Below are positions 1 to 7,574 of a stretch of DNA of 24,473 nt, piece after piece. A program made the position numbers and the translations under genes. Source of the stretch: Firmicutes bacterium UBA7523 (lineage in GTDB: Bacteria > Bacillota > Dethiobacteria > Dethiobacterales > Dethiobacteraceae); contig DLMZ01000006.1 in assembly GCA_002479415.1 (NCBI GenBank), positions 6,901 through 31,373 of the forward strand, written 5' to 3'. Below the pieces are notes generated by a model, which was not told where the DNA came from, made no database searches, and was given only the letters and a program-made list of their open reading frames with translations. Position 1 is the stretch's first letter. Every line of letters begins with the position of its first letter.

Positions 1-1056
1 TTCAATCTTCCTGCAAACCTCGCTATAAGAGCAAGGGACAGGGTTGCCAAAGCTTATAAGTTGAAGCGAGGCAAATTGCTCAAATTCAAAAACGCCAAGA
101 GGGCCGTTCCAAACAACCGTACCGGCCTTACCGATTAAATCGGCATAGACTTCCCGTGTTATTGGACCAATATCCAGCGCCATTTTCCCTTCAGGGATAG
201 CTTCAACTGCAGCAGCCTCCGCTGCTGCATCGACGCTTAAGTTCTCGCCCACCACTACGTCAACTGGAAGGTAGAGATTTACCCCTTTGTTCTCAGCCAG
301 CTGCATAATTTCTGAAGCTTGGGATAGCTTGTCTTCTTCAAACAAAGACTTTCCCATATTGCACCCTTTGGCTCTTAAAAAAGTATTGGCCATGCCGCCA
401 CCTAAGAGAATGGTATCTGCAATCTCCAGGAAATTTTTTAAGACGCTTATCTTGTCAGCAATTTTGTTACCGCCGATGATAACTACCAGCGGTCTTTTTG
501 CGCTATGTAAGCTTTTTGACAAATTCTCTATCTCTTCAATCATTAAAAATCCGGCTGCAGAGGGCAGGTGAGCAGCAATACCTGCATTGGACGCATGAGC
601 TCGGTGTGCTGTCCCAAATGCATCTGAAACAAAGATGTCTGCTAAATCAGAAAAAGCTTTAGCCAGCTCCGGTTCGTTCTTTGCCTCACCCGGATGAAAG
701 CGGACATTTTCCAGCAAGAGAATATCTCCCGGAGCAAGCCCGGCGGCAGCCTCGGTAACCTTTGGACCCACCACCTCATCTGCCTTGTGAATCTTCCGGC
801 CAAGAAGCTCAGACAGCCTCTTTGCCACCGAATCCAGACGCAGTTCATCTTTTACTTGTCCCTTTGGACGCCCCAGATGACTTGCAAGAATTAAGGCGGC
901 TCCTTCTGCCAATATATACTCTATTGTTGGCAAAGCTGCTTTAATTTTTGTATCGTTAATAATTTCTCCCGTTCCATTTCTCGGGACATTAAAGTCAACG
1001 CGGGCAAAAACCTTTTTGCCCGCCAATGATAAATCCCTTACAGTCTTTTTCGCCAC
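1..1056 (-). CDS. pgk: Phosphoglycerate kinase, 3' end outside window
   Basis: Converts 1,3-bisphosphoglycerate plus ADP to 3-phosphoglycerate plus ATP in cytosolic glycolysis. The in-window part is 352 codons against about 395 for the family. Visible hallmarks are the N-terminal ARVDFNVP substrate motif (about residues 18-25), ASHLGRPKG, the LLLENVRFHPGE segment, SDAFGTAHRAHAS, the GGNKIADKI hinge, and the VVWNGPLGVFE nucleotide-domain motif near residue 315. The start is a GTG at 1056, because GGAGGT lies six bases upstream and no ATG is suitably placed. It follows gap by 32 bases, so the two are surely co-transcribed. Oddity: after FEFEQFA (about position 72) the frame stays open to the edge, but the last 23 codons do not show the expected GT..A.A..A and GGGDS motifs, suggesting an indel, a misassembly or a real change. 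Confidence 0.93.
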   Translation of the reverse strand, partial: MAKKTVRDLSLAGKKVFARVDFNVPRNGTGEIINDTKIKAALPTIEYILAEGAALILASHLGRPKGQVKDELRLDSVAKRLSELLGRKIHKADEVVGPKVTEAAAGLAPGDILLLENVRFHPGEAKNEPELAKAFSDLADIFVSDAFGTAHRAHASNAGIAAHLPSAAGFLMIEEIENLSKSLHSAKRPLVVIIGGNKIADKISVLKNFLEIADTILLGGGMANTFLRAKGCNMGKSLFEEDKLSQASEIMQLAENKGVNLYLPVDVVVGENLSVDAAAEAAAVEAIPEGKMALDIGPITREVYADLIGKAGTVVWNGPLGVFEFEQFASLQLISFGNPVPCSYSEVCRKIE

Positions 1057-1088
1057 TATGACACCTCCACATAGATGTGGTTAATAAT

Positions 1089-2090
1089 CTACTTAGATGC
1101 GATATACGCCGCAAGATCTATAACCCTAGAAGAATAAGCCCATTCATTATCATACCAGGAAACCACTTTAACCATATTCCCATCAACAACCATGGTTGAA
1201 AGGGCATCGACAACACTGGAGCGCGAATCCCCTTGATAATCCACAGAGACCAACGGCTCATAAGATACTCCCAGTATGCCATTTAACGGCCCCTCAGCTG
1301 CCTCTAAAAACGCCTCGTTTACTTCTTCAGCAGTCACATTACAGCTTAATTCAGCAGTCAAATCCACAAGAGATACTGTTGGAGTCGGCACACGAACAGC
1401 AAACCCGTCTATTTTGCCGCTTATCCCCGGCAATACCATGGAAACAGCCCTGGCGGCTCCAGTAGTAGTGGGGATTATAGATAATGCGGCGGCACGTGCA
1501 CGGCGCAAATCTTTATGCGGCAAATCCAGAATCCTTTGGTCATTAGTATACGCATGAATGGTAGTCATTAAACCCTTCACAAAGCCAAACTTATCATCCA
1601 AAACTTTGCAGACTGGTGCCAGACAATTGGTGGTACAAGAAGCGTTGGAAATAATGTGGTGCGTCTCTGGGTTATATTCCTCGTGGTTGACACCCATAAC
1701 AATTGTAGCATCCACTCCTTTGCCGGGAGCGGTTATAATAAGCTTTTTTGCCGAACCACCCAGCTGCTTGCCCGCTTCCGCAGCACTGTTAAATGCACCG
1801 GTCGCTTCAATAACAACATCTACACCATAATCGCCCCATTTTAAATTGCCGGGATCACGATCAGCCAATATTTTAATTTCTTTACCGTTCACAATCAATG
1901 CTCCGTCACCAATCTCTACATCAAAAGGCAAACGGCCATAGAGAGAGTCGTACTTTAAAAGATGGGCTAACAATTTAGGATCACGCGTGCTGTTAAAAGC
2001 AACTAATTCAATGCCGGGGTAGTCCAACGCAATCCTTATGCATGAGCGGCCAACCCTGCCAAACCCATTTATCCCAAGCCTTACTGTCAT
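1089..2090 (-). CDS. gap: Glyceraldehyde-3-phosphate dehydrogenase (type I)
   Basis: Oxidises and phosphorylates glyceraldehyde 3-phosphate to 1,3-bisphosphoglycerate with NAD(P). At 333 aa it has normal length. The Rossmann glycine motif INGFGRVGR is at residues 7-15, the catalytic cysteine is C152 in SNASCTTNC, and the activating histidine is H179 in TTIHAYTND. The C-terminal WYDNEWAYSSRV motif is intact. Where NAD-specific enzymes have Asp after VAxN, this one has Ser34 (AFNSTRDP), but it keeps the Leu-Pro of LDLPHKD typical of NAD-using forms, so cofactor preference is uncertain. The ATG at 2090 is preceded by GAGGGGGT seven bases upstream. It heads a gap-pgk pair. No cggR-type regulator gene sits upstream; queF does instead. 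Confidence 0.97.
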   Translation of the reverse strand: MTVRLGINGFGRVGRSCIRIALDYPGIELVAFNSTRDPKLLAHLLKYDSLYGRLPFDVEIGDGALIVNGKEIKILADRDPGNLKWGDYGVDVVIEATGAFNSAAEAGKQLGGSAKKLIITAPGKGVDATIVMGVNHEEYNPETHHIISNASCTTNCLAPVCKVLDDKFGFVKGLMTTIHAYTNDQRILDLPHKDLRRARAAALSIIPTTTGAARAVSMVLPGISGKIDGFAVRVPTPTVSLVDLTAELSCNVTAEEVNEAFLEAAEGPLNGILGVSYEPLVSVDYQGDSRSSVVDALSTMVVDGNMVKVVSWYDNEWAYSSRVIDLAAYIASK

Positions 2091-2163
2091 TATAAAAACC
2101 CCCTCATATGTAAATAATAGCGGCTAATAGTACCTTGCTGCTCAAAATTAGCTGATTACAGCA

Positions 2164-2187
2164 AAAAATATCGCCAAGTACTGGCGA
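2164..2187 (-). terminator. Rho-independent terminator (queF end or gap leader)
   Basis: On the minus strand, the stem TCGCCA / TGGCGA with a GTACT loop is followed by TATTTTTT. It lies about 90 bases after the queF stop and 74 bases before the gap start. It can end the whiA-queF transcript. It also lies just downstream of a sigma-H-like promoter, so it could act on a gap leader transcript. Confidence 0.65.
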
Positions 2188-2204
2188 ATACTGCAGTGCC
2201 AATT

Positions 2205-2231
2205 ATTCTACAAAAGCAGAGAAATTCCTGC
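2205..2231 (-). promoter_or_regulatory. Sigma-H-like promoter ahead of gap-pgk
   Basis: Read on the minus strand, GCAGGAATT (2231-2223), 11 bases, then GTAGAAT (2211-2205). This matches every position of the Bacillus subtilis SigH consensus RNAGGAWWW-N11-12-RNNGAAT as I recall it. Predicted transcription would start near 2198 and run through the hairpin at 2171-2187 into gap. The match is seen; activity is inferred. Confidence 0.5.
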
Positions 2232-2277
2232 CAGATTTATAAAAATATTAACAGGGTATTTGCAGATGCGCATCCAC

Positions 2278-2673
2278 TTATTCTCCCGCTGCTCCTTTTC
2301 CTGTAAGCGCACTGGCTGTTATCTTAATGCCGCCGCGGGGCTTTTGAATCACTGTGACCTTACAGCTATGCGGCTCACAGGCTGACTCAACATCTTGAGC
2401 AATCTTTGAGGCAAGCGCTTCGCAAAAAACTCCCTCATCACGAAAACTCCATAAATAAAGCTTTAGACTTTTACTCTCCAGGCAAAGCTTATCCGGCACA
2501 TATTCAATAATAACCGTTTCCCAATCGGGCTGCCCGGTAACCGGGCACAGGCTGGTTACCTCATCACTTTCAAGAATAATGGTCTCCACACCGCTCGGCT
2601 TTGGGAAAACCTCCAGCCGGCGACAAGGCTCCGAAACCTTTTTCCCTAGTGCTGCAAACTCATGACTACTCAT
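2278..2673 (-). CDS. queF: NADPH-dependent preQ0 reductase QueF
   Basis: Reduces 7-cyano-7-deazaguanine (preQ0) to preQ1, the last free-base step of queuosine tRNA modification. The 131-aa length fits the short unimodular QueF class. The thioimide-forming cysteine is C43 in EVTSLCPVTGQPDW, with the acid D50 seven residues on. The NADPH/substrate motif ESKSLKLYLWSFR follows at about 66-78. In the usual FHE substrate motif this protein reads FCE (C84, E85), so the family histidine is replaced. ATG at 2673 has AAGGAG nine bases upstream. The leader holds a preQ1-I riboswitch that overlaps this ribosome binding site, which independently supports the assignment. The gene is 61 bases beyond the whiA stop and is probably the last gene of that operon. 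No other que genes are in the window. Confidence 0.96.
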   Translation of the reverse strand: MSSHEFAALGKKVSEPCRRLEVFPKPSGVETIILESDEVTSLCPVTGQPDWETVIIEYVPDKLCLESKSLKLYLWSFRDEGVFCEALASKIAQDVESACEPHSCKVTVIQKPRGGIKITASALTGKGAAGE

Positions 2674-2682
2674 TAATAAACA

Positions 2683-2720
2683 CTCCTTAGTTTTTTAAGG
2701 CGGGTTTCCGCGACCGCCGC
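2683..2720 (-). promoter_or_regulatory. PreQ1-I riboswitch controlling queF translation
   Basis: In the minus-strand RNA, a P1 stem GGCGG (2718-2714) / CCGCC (2703-2699) encloses a loop starting UCGCGG. It is followed by the A-rich UUAAAAAACUAAGGAG tail (2698-2683). This arrangement closely parallels the Thermoanaerobacter tengcongensis preQ1-I aptamer (UCGC loop start, UUAACAAAACAAGG tail). The AAGGAG ribosome binding site of queF is part of the tail, so ligand-stabilised pseudoknot folding should hide it: a translational OFF switch. The fit to queF function is strong. Confidence 0.88.
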
Positions 2721-2725
2721 AATAT

Positions 2726-3664
2726 CTATTTTTTATTTTTTAGCATTTGTTCAGCTATTCTTTCCAGCTTTCTCATCCGATGATTAACACCAGACTTACT
2801 TAGTGGCGGATTTAACATTTGACCCAGTTCCTGCAAGCTCGCTTCCGGATTATTCAAACGAAGCTCAGCTAGCCGGCGCAGCGGGGCATCTAGTAAAGAA
2901 AGGCCGGACTGCTCTTCAATAATACGGATATACTCTGCCTGCTTCACAGCAGCATCCACTGTCTTATTCACATTAGCTGTCTCAAAATTAATTAGTCGGT
3001 TAATTTTATTACGAATTCCTTTTAGTATTCTAATATTTTCAAAATTCAACAACGCGGAATGCGCGCCGATTACATTTAAAAAGCCAACAATTTGCTCACT
3101 ATCTTTTATATAAGCAAAATAGCCGTTTTTACGTGATGCAACCTTTGTTTTAAACCCAAATGAATCTATTAATAAGGCCAGTTCTTCCGCATGATTTTGA
3201 TAGTCGGTGTAAATCTCCAAGTGATACGAGTTTTCCGGGTTAGAAACAGAGCCGGAAGCTAAAAAAGCCGCACGCAAATAAGCACGGCGACAACACTTGC
3301 TTTTTACAGTACGCTCGTCCATTTCCTGAACAGGCACACCGTCCTTCATCAATCCTATTCGGCTTAAGACTTCTCTGACTTTTAAAGACTCAGATACGCG
3401 AATTAAATATACATTATTTTTTTTTAAGCGAATTTTTCTTCGCACCAATACTTCGGAATTGAGATCAAAGATGCATTTAAACAAACTAAATATTCTTCTG
3501 GCGATGGCGGGATTTGATGTTACAACATTTAAAGCCATTCTTTTGCCGGCTATTTGAATATTGCCACCTAACCTAATAAACGCCGCAAGCTCGGCAATTC
3601 CACAACAGGTTTTCCCTAAATCCCGTCTGGCTAATTCATTTTTTGCCCCTAAGGCATATGTCAT
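2726..3664 (-). CDS. whiA: Sporulation/division transcription regulator WhiA
   Basis: WhiA is a DNA-binding protein with a degenerate LAGLIDADG homing-endonuclease fold and a C-terminal helix-turn-helix. In Gram-positives it affects cell division and chromosome segregation. The predicted 312 aa matches the family. Visible parts are the N-terminal ELAAFIRLGGNI motif, the basic VRRKIRLKKNNVYLIRV stretch, CCRRAYLRAAFLASGSV opening the second LAGLIDADG repeat, and the C-terminal HTH (ASLQELGQMLNPPLSKSGV...) near residue 275. A GTG at 3673 is possible, but the ATG at 3664 is better placed after GGAGGGAG and overlaps the yvcK stop as ATGA, implying translational coupling. It belongs to the conserved rapZ-yvcK-whiA cluster. 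Confidence 0.95.
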   Translation of the reverse strand: MTYALGAKNELARRDLGKTCCGIAELAAFIRLGGNIQIAGKRMALNVVTSNPAIARRIFSLFKCIFDLNSEVLVRRKIRLKKNNVYLIRVSESLKVREVLSRIGLMKDGVPVQEMDERTVKSKCCRRAYLRAAFLASGSVSNPENSYHLEIYTDYQNHAEELALLIDSFGFKTKVASRKNGYFAYIKDSEQIVGFLNVIGAHSALLNFENIRILKGIRNKINRLINFETANVNKTVDAAVKQAEYIRIIEEQSGLSLLDAPLRRLAELRLNNPEASLQELGQMLNPPLSKSGVNHRMRKLERIAEQMLKNKK

Positions 3665-4821
3665 GAAGCACACTCCCTCCCACGCACTTCTTCGAGCTCA
3701 TAGCTGCCGGGAAAAGTATCTTCAAAACTTCTGCGAAACACTGCGGTTTGCTGTAGAATTAAATGCGCCAACTTGTCTGGGTTATGGCGAACAAGTTCAT
3801 GCGGTGAAAGTAAATCAGCCGCAACAACATTAACCCCCATATTATGCAGTCGACCAATATCAGGGACTACCGGTTCTGCCCCTTCTTCCAGATATTTTTT
3901 TAGCAAAGGCTGCTTAATCTGCAAGTTATTATTGATGATAACCGTATCAAATAAACCTGATCCAACATGGTCATAAAGCACCTGCAAGTGATCTGCGGCA
4001 GTAAAGCCGTCAGTCTCGCCCGGCTGTGTCATGACATTGCAAATATATACCTTACGCGCACTGCTTTCCCTCATGGCTCTGCTTACCCCGGGTACAAGCA
4101 TGTTAGCCAAAACACTGGTGTATAAACTGCCGGGGCCTGCTACAACAATCTCAGCTTCTCGTATTGCTTGATTAGCCAATGGATAGACATAAGATGTTTC
4201 AGGCTCCAAACGCAAACTTCTTATCCTTGATTGCTGCGAGGAGATTTGACTTTCGCCGCACACTTCAGACCCGTCGGCAAGTTGGGCTACGAGATTAAGA
4301 TTAGCCAACGTAACAGGCAATACATCACCTTTAACGGCCAGCACCTTGCTTGCGGCAATAACAGCTCCCTCAAAACCAAATTCTTTTGTTAGCGCCGCCA
4401 AAAAGAGGTTGCCAAGACTATGACCGGCCAGTCCTTCGCCTCCGGCAAACCGATATTGAAACACTTTTTCCAGTAATGGTTCGGTATCGGCTAAAGCAAG
4501 CAAGCAATTACGTATATCCCCGGGGGGCAGTATGCCCAAATCCTCACGGAGCCTGCCGGAACTTCCTCCGTCATCGGTTACGTTTACAATAGCCGACAGA
4601 TTGGCACTATATTTTTTTAAGCCTCTAAGCAGCATGGCGAGCCCTGTTCCCCCACCAATGGCGGCAATGCGAGGACCGCCGCTAACACAGTATCGTTGAT
4701 ACAGTGCCTCCCATACCCGCTCATCTTCGGCATTAGTTATTGTTTCAATCACCTTTTTGTCAGGCATTATTCGAGACAAGGCTCCAGCACCAAGGCTAGC
4801 AAAAAAATTGGCTATTTTCAT
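3661..4821 (-). CDS. yvcK: YvcK/CofD-like gluconeogenesis and morphology factor
   Basis: YvcK-family proteins bind UDP-sugars and are needed for growth on gluconeogenic carbon sources and for proper wall synthesis in Bacillus. They share the CofD-like fold. The 386-aa product shows the nucleotide-binding GGGTGL (residues 56-61), NVTDDGGSSGRLR (from 80), GDIRNCLLAL, AGHSLGNLFLAAL and the VAGPGSLYTSVL motif. A 40-residue N-terminal extension precedes the core, common in clostridial members. ATG at 4821 follows GGAG by seven bases; the TTG two codons earlier is less well spaced. It starts 11 bases after the rapZ stop and overlaps whiA by four bases, so these genes form one translation unit. Confidence 0.95.
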   Translation of the reverse strand: MKIANFFASLGAGALSRIMPDKKVIETITNAEDERVWEALYQRYCVSGGPRIAAIGGGTGLAMLLRGLKKYSANLSAIVNVTDDGGSSGRLREDLGILPPGDIRNCLLALADTEPLLEKVFQYRFAGGEGLAGHSLGNLFLAALTKEFGFEGAVIAASKVLAVKGDVLPVTLANLNLVAQLADGSEVCGESQISSQQSRIRSLRLEPETSYVYPLANQAIREAEIVVAGPGSLYTSVLANMLVPGVSRAMRESSARKVYICNVMTQPGETDGFTAADHLQVLYDHVGSGLFDTVIINNNLQIKQPLLKKYLEEGAEPVVPDIGRLHNMGVNVVAADLLSPHELVRHNPDKLAHLILQQTAVFRRSFEDTFPGSYELEEVRGRECAS

Positions 4822-4832
4822 GTTCAATCTCC

Positions 4833-5699
4833 TCAGGCTTTTGAAATATCCCTATACTCTATAATTACTTTGTAGTTTTTGCCCTTCAGGACTTTTCCCA
4901 GTTCATTGGCAATAGCCACGGAACGATGCTTGCCGCCTGTACAGCCTACAGAAATAACCAGGTGGGTTTTCCCCTCTTTAATATAGCACGGAACGAGAAA
5001 TTCCACCATATCACTTAGCTTCTGAAAGAATTTATGAGTAAGAGCCCATTTCCAAATATATTCCTTCACTGCTTCATCGCAGCCGGTAAGAGGACGCAGA
5101 TTTTCCACGTAATGTGGGTTTGGCAAAAAACGCACATCAAAAACTAAATCAGAGTCCAACGGCACACCGTACTTAAAACCGAAAGCTACCAGAGTAATCA
5201 GTATATTCTCCTCTTCGCTGCCCTGTGCATATAAAGAAGTGATTTCTTCCTTCAGCTGCTGTGGAGATAAGTTGGTGGTGTCAATTATTTTGTCAGCCTG
5301 GCTTCGAATTTCCGCCAAAAGCTTCCGCTCTTCTTTTATACCCTCGGTAATACTTCCCAAGGATGCCAGAGGATGGCGCCGCCTCGTCTCTTTAAAACGA
5401 CGAATCAGCACATCATCATCTGCTTCTAAGAACAAAATTTCGTAATCGAGAGTCTCCTCCCGCAATATTTGCAGAGCTTCATGCAAGCTGGGGAAAAAAT
5501 CGCCGCCCCTAATATCTGAGACAAGAGCTATACGGTTAATCTTGCCGTCTGACTGCATAGCAACTTCCGCAAACTTTGAGATTAACACAGGCGGCAGATT
5601 ATCAATACAGAAATAGCCTAAATCTTCGAAGCTATGAACAGCTTGACTCTTCCCCGCACCTGATTGCCCGGTAATAATTACAAACCGGATATTTTTCAC
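4833..5699 (-). CDS. rapZ: RNase adapter / nucleotide-binding protein RapZ (YvcJ)
   Basis: A P-loop nucleotide-binding protein. The E. coli homologue is an adapter steering RNase E to GlmZ, while Gram-positive YvcJ is less well understood. The 288-aa product carries Walker A GQSGAGKS at residues 11-18, the family motif FEDLGYFCIDNLPP, the FKETRRRHPL stretch, DVRFLPNPHY, and the C-terminal ISVGCTGGKHRSV motif. An upstream ATG at 5723 would add eight residues, but the GTG at 5699 has GGAAGGGG seven bases upstream and starts the family-typical sequence, so I prefer it. It lies 68 bases after the PHP gene and 11 bases before yvcK, and is probably co-transcribed with both. Confidence 0.94.
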   Translation of the reverse strand: MKNIRFVIITGQSGAGKSQAVHSFEDLGYFCIDNLPPVLISKFAEVAMQSDGKINRIALVSDIRGGDFFPSLHEALQILREETLDYEILFLEADDDVLIRRFKETRRRHPLASLGSITEGIKEERKLLAEIRSQADKIIDTTNLSPQQLKEEITSLYAQGSEEENILITLVAFGFKYGVPLDSDLVFDVRFLPNPHYVENLRPLTGCDEAVKEYIWKWALTHKFFQKLSDMVEFLVPCYIKEGKTHLVISVGCTGGKHRSVAIANELGKVLKGKNYKVIIEYRDISKA

Positions 5700-5767
5700 T
5701 GCTGTACCCCTTCCATAACACATACTATAGGTTAAATTCCTTTTTAGACTTTAAATGTCCTTCTTTT

Positions 5768-6511
5768 TTAATAAACTGCGTTAGCAATGCGTGAGTGTGG
5801 CACCTCAAGCCTTTGCACCAGATTATAAGCCTCTGAAAAATCGCCCACTCTTTGCGGAGTATGAGCATCACTATTAACAACAAAGTTCACACCTGAAGGA
5901 AGTGCAGCCTTAATATATGGGTCAAGCTTTTTGCCGTAGGAGCTGTTTATTTCCAGCATAGTACCGTTTTCCTTGCAAACATAGGCTAGTTCTTCTGTAT
6001 TAATATCAATGTGCAAACCAGGATGGGTAATTGCATAAACAGGGTACCTCCGTACCGCAGCTGTAACTGCAGCCGTATTCTGCCGACGAAGCTTTGCCGA
6101 CGACCTGCCCGTCCAACCGGATATAAAATTTCGCACACCATGAGAAGCAGCTAGTAAGCTGCGCGGCTTCACCAGCTTATGATAACCTAATAACAACAAA
6201 TCAAGCTCACGCAAGATTTCTGTGGAAACATCAATGGTTCCATCAGAGTCAACAATATTGGCCTCCACACCTAAGAGAATCTCTATTTGAGGATACTTTT
6301 CCCGCAGTTTTTTAATCTCAAGCTGCATTTGCCGAAAAGCAGAAACACCCTTAATTCCTATAAACAAGTGTCCTGGGCCGTGATCGGTTATCCCCACTTT
6401 ATGAAGTCCTTTGCCTAACGCGGCAATAACATTTTCTTCAATCGTTCCTTTACCATGGCTATATATTGTGTGTGTATGATAATCAGCAATAACCTGAATC
6501 CCTTTACTCAA
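5768..6511 (-). CDS. PHP-domain metal-dependent phosphoesterase
   Basis: PHP proteins are trinuclear metal-dependent phosphoesterases. This 247-aa protein resembles the YcdX/histidinol-phosphatase-like group. Metal-binding motifs are visible: DYHTHT (H12, H14) with SHGKGT just after, TDHGPGH, GVEANI, ITHPGLH and the terminal NSDAH. TTG at 6511 is chosen because GGGAGG lies seven bases before it and the protein then begins right before the first metal motif; a TTG at 6544 lacks a binding site. It sits 46 bases after the FMN enzyme gene and upstream of rapZ in the same orientation. The physiological substrate cannot be told from the sequence; placement near nucleotide-sugar genes hints at sugar- or nucleotide-phosphate chemistry but does not prove it. 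Confidence 0.88.
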   Translation of the reverse strand: MSKGIQVIADYHTHTIYSHGKGTIEENVIAALGKGLHKVGITDHGPGHLFIGIKGVSAFRQMQLEIKKLREKYPQIEILLGVEANIVDSDGTIDVSTEILRELDLLLLGYHKLVKPRSLLAASHGVRNFISGWTGRSSAKLRRQNTAAVTAAVRRYPVYAITHPGLHIDINTEELAYVCKENGTMLEINSSYGKKLDPYIKAALPSGVNFVVNSDAHTPQRVGDFSEAYNLVQRLEVPHSRIANAVY

Positions 6512-6557
6512 TAATAGGCACCTCCCTAACGGTAGTGTACCCAAAATATATTGCTAT

Positions 6558-7574
6558 CTAATAAATAACATGGTAGTCAACAGCTAAAACATTGGCACAA
6601 CCCGTCATCAGCATTCCGTGTTTCAATTCTGCTGTCATCTTCTCTAACACAGCCTTAACACCTTCACGTCCGCCGCCAAAAGCACCCCATAAGGCAGGGC
6701 GGCCTACTAAAACAGCGTTCGCGCCCAATGCCAGCATTTTTAAAGCATCAATGCCGTTGCGAACACCGCCGTCGGCAAAAATAAAGATTTCACCCTTAAC
6801 ACGTTCAACAACTTCCGGCAAAACATCAGCCACACCGGGAGTACAGTCAAGAACCCGACCTCCGTGGTTTGAAACGACAATACCTGCCGCGCCGGCCTCA
6901 ACAGCCATTTCAGCCTCTTGTGCAGTCATTATGCCTTTAATAACAAACGGCAAACTTGTCATTTTAACTAGCTGCCGCAGTTGATAAAAATTCTTAGGGG
7001 ATACCGGATTTCCTTTCATAGCCATAGTCACCAGTCCCGCACCGTCAATATCAATACCTACGGCCAGGGCTCCAGCTTCCTCCGCAGCCCGGATTCTCAG
7101 CTCAATCTCATCCTGTGTCCGCGGCTTAATAATGGGGATCCCCAAGCCGCCGGCTGCACTAACAGCATTAATGCCAGCTTCATAGATTTCATTTTCAGCG
7201 CCGTCTCCTGTAAAAGAGAGCGAAGCTGCTGCTTCGGCTCCTTTAACCAGACAATGTGCCATTTCAAGCTCAGACAGCGAACCGCCCATATTGTAGGACG
7301 CTCCTGTTAACGGAGCCACAAATATAGGCGTACTAAATACTTTATTAAATAACTTTACCGACAAATCCGGGCAATCTACCTGATGTATTGTCCGCATATT
7401 AATATTATACATTGCCAATGCTTCTATATTATTTATGAACGCCGAGCCTGTGAGCAATCCTCCCATGCCGGGCACCTCACCTGCACAAGCCTTGCCGTCA
7501 CAACGGGGACAAACACGGCAAAAACCTTTCATCCTTTTCCTGGCGTTGTCTCTTATTACTTTTTCGTTAATCAC
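6558..7574 (-). CDS. FMN-dependent alpha-hydroxy-acid oxidase-like protein with Cys cluster
   Basis: Belongs to the FMN-dependent alpha-hydroxyacid oxidase/dehydrogenase superfamily (lactate oxidase, LldD, type 2 IDI relatives). The 338-aa TIM barrel shows a lysine in FVIKGIMTAQEA (K213), the catalytic histidine and arginine in VVSNHGGRVLD (H237, R240), and the FMN-phosphate segment ADGGVRNGIDAL...GANAVLVGRP. Near the N-terminus it has four cysteines spaced C-X2-C-X2-C-X4-C (C19, C22, C25, C30), absent from classical lactate oxidases and suggestive of a metal or Fe-S site. GTG at 7574 has AAGGAGGA five bases upstream and overlaps the HAD gene stop by eight bases. An ATG at 7592 would place that binding site inside the coding region. 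Substrate unknown. Confidence 0.87.
   Translation of the reverse strand: MINEKVIRDNARKRMKGFCRVCPRCDGKACAGEVPGMGGLLTGSAFINNIEALAMYNINMRTIHQVDCPDLSVKLFNKVFSTPIFVAPLTGASYNMGGSLSELEMAHCLVKGAEAAASLSFTGDGAENEIYEAGINAVSAAGGLGIPIIKPRTQDEIELRIRAAEEAGALAVGIDIDGAGLVTMAMKGNPVSPKNFYQLRQLVKMTSLPFVIKGIMTAQEAEMAVEAGAAGIVVSNHGGRVLDCTPGVADVLPEVVERVKGEIFIFADGGVRNGIDALKMLALGANAVLVGRPALWGAFGGGREGVKAVLEKMTAELKHGMLMTGCANVLAVDYHVIY

Noticed and set aside
2091..2163. Vegetative -35/-10 promoter directly before gap
   Set aside because: TTGAGC and nearby TATTAT-like hexamers do not have acceptable spacing; too weak to call.
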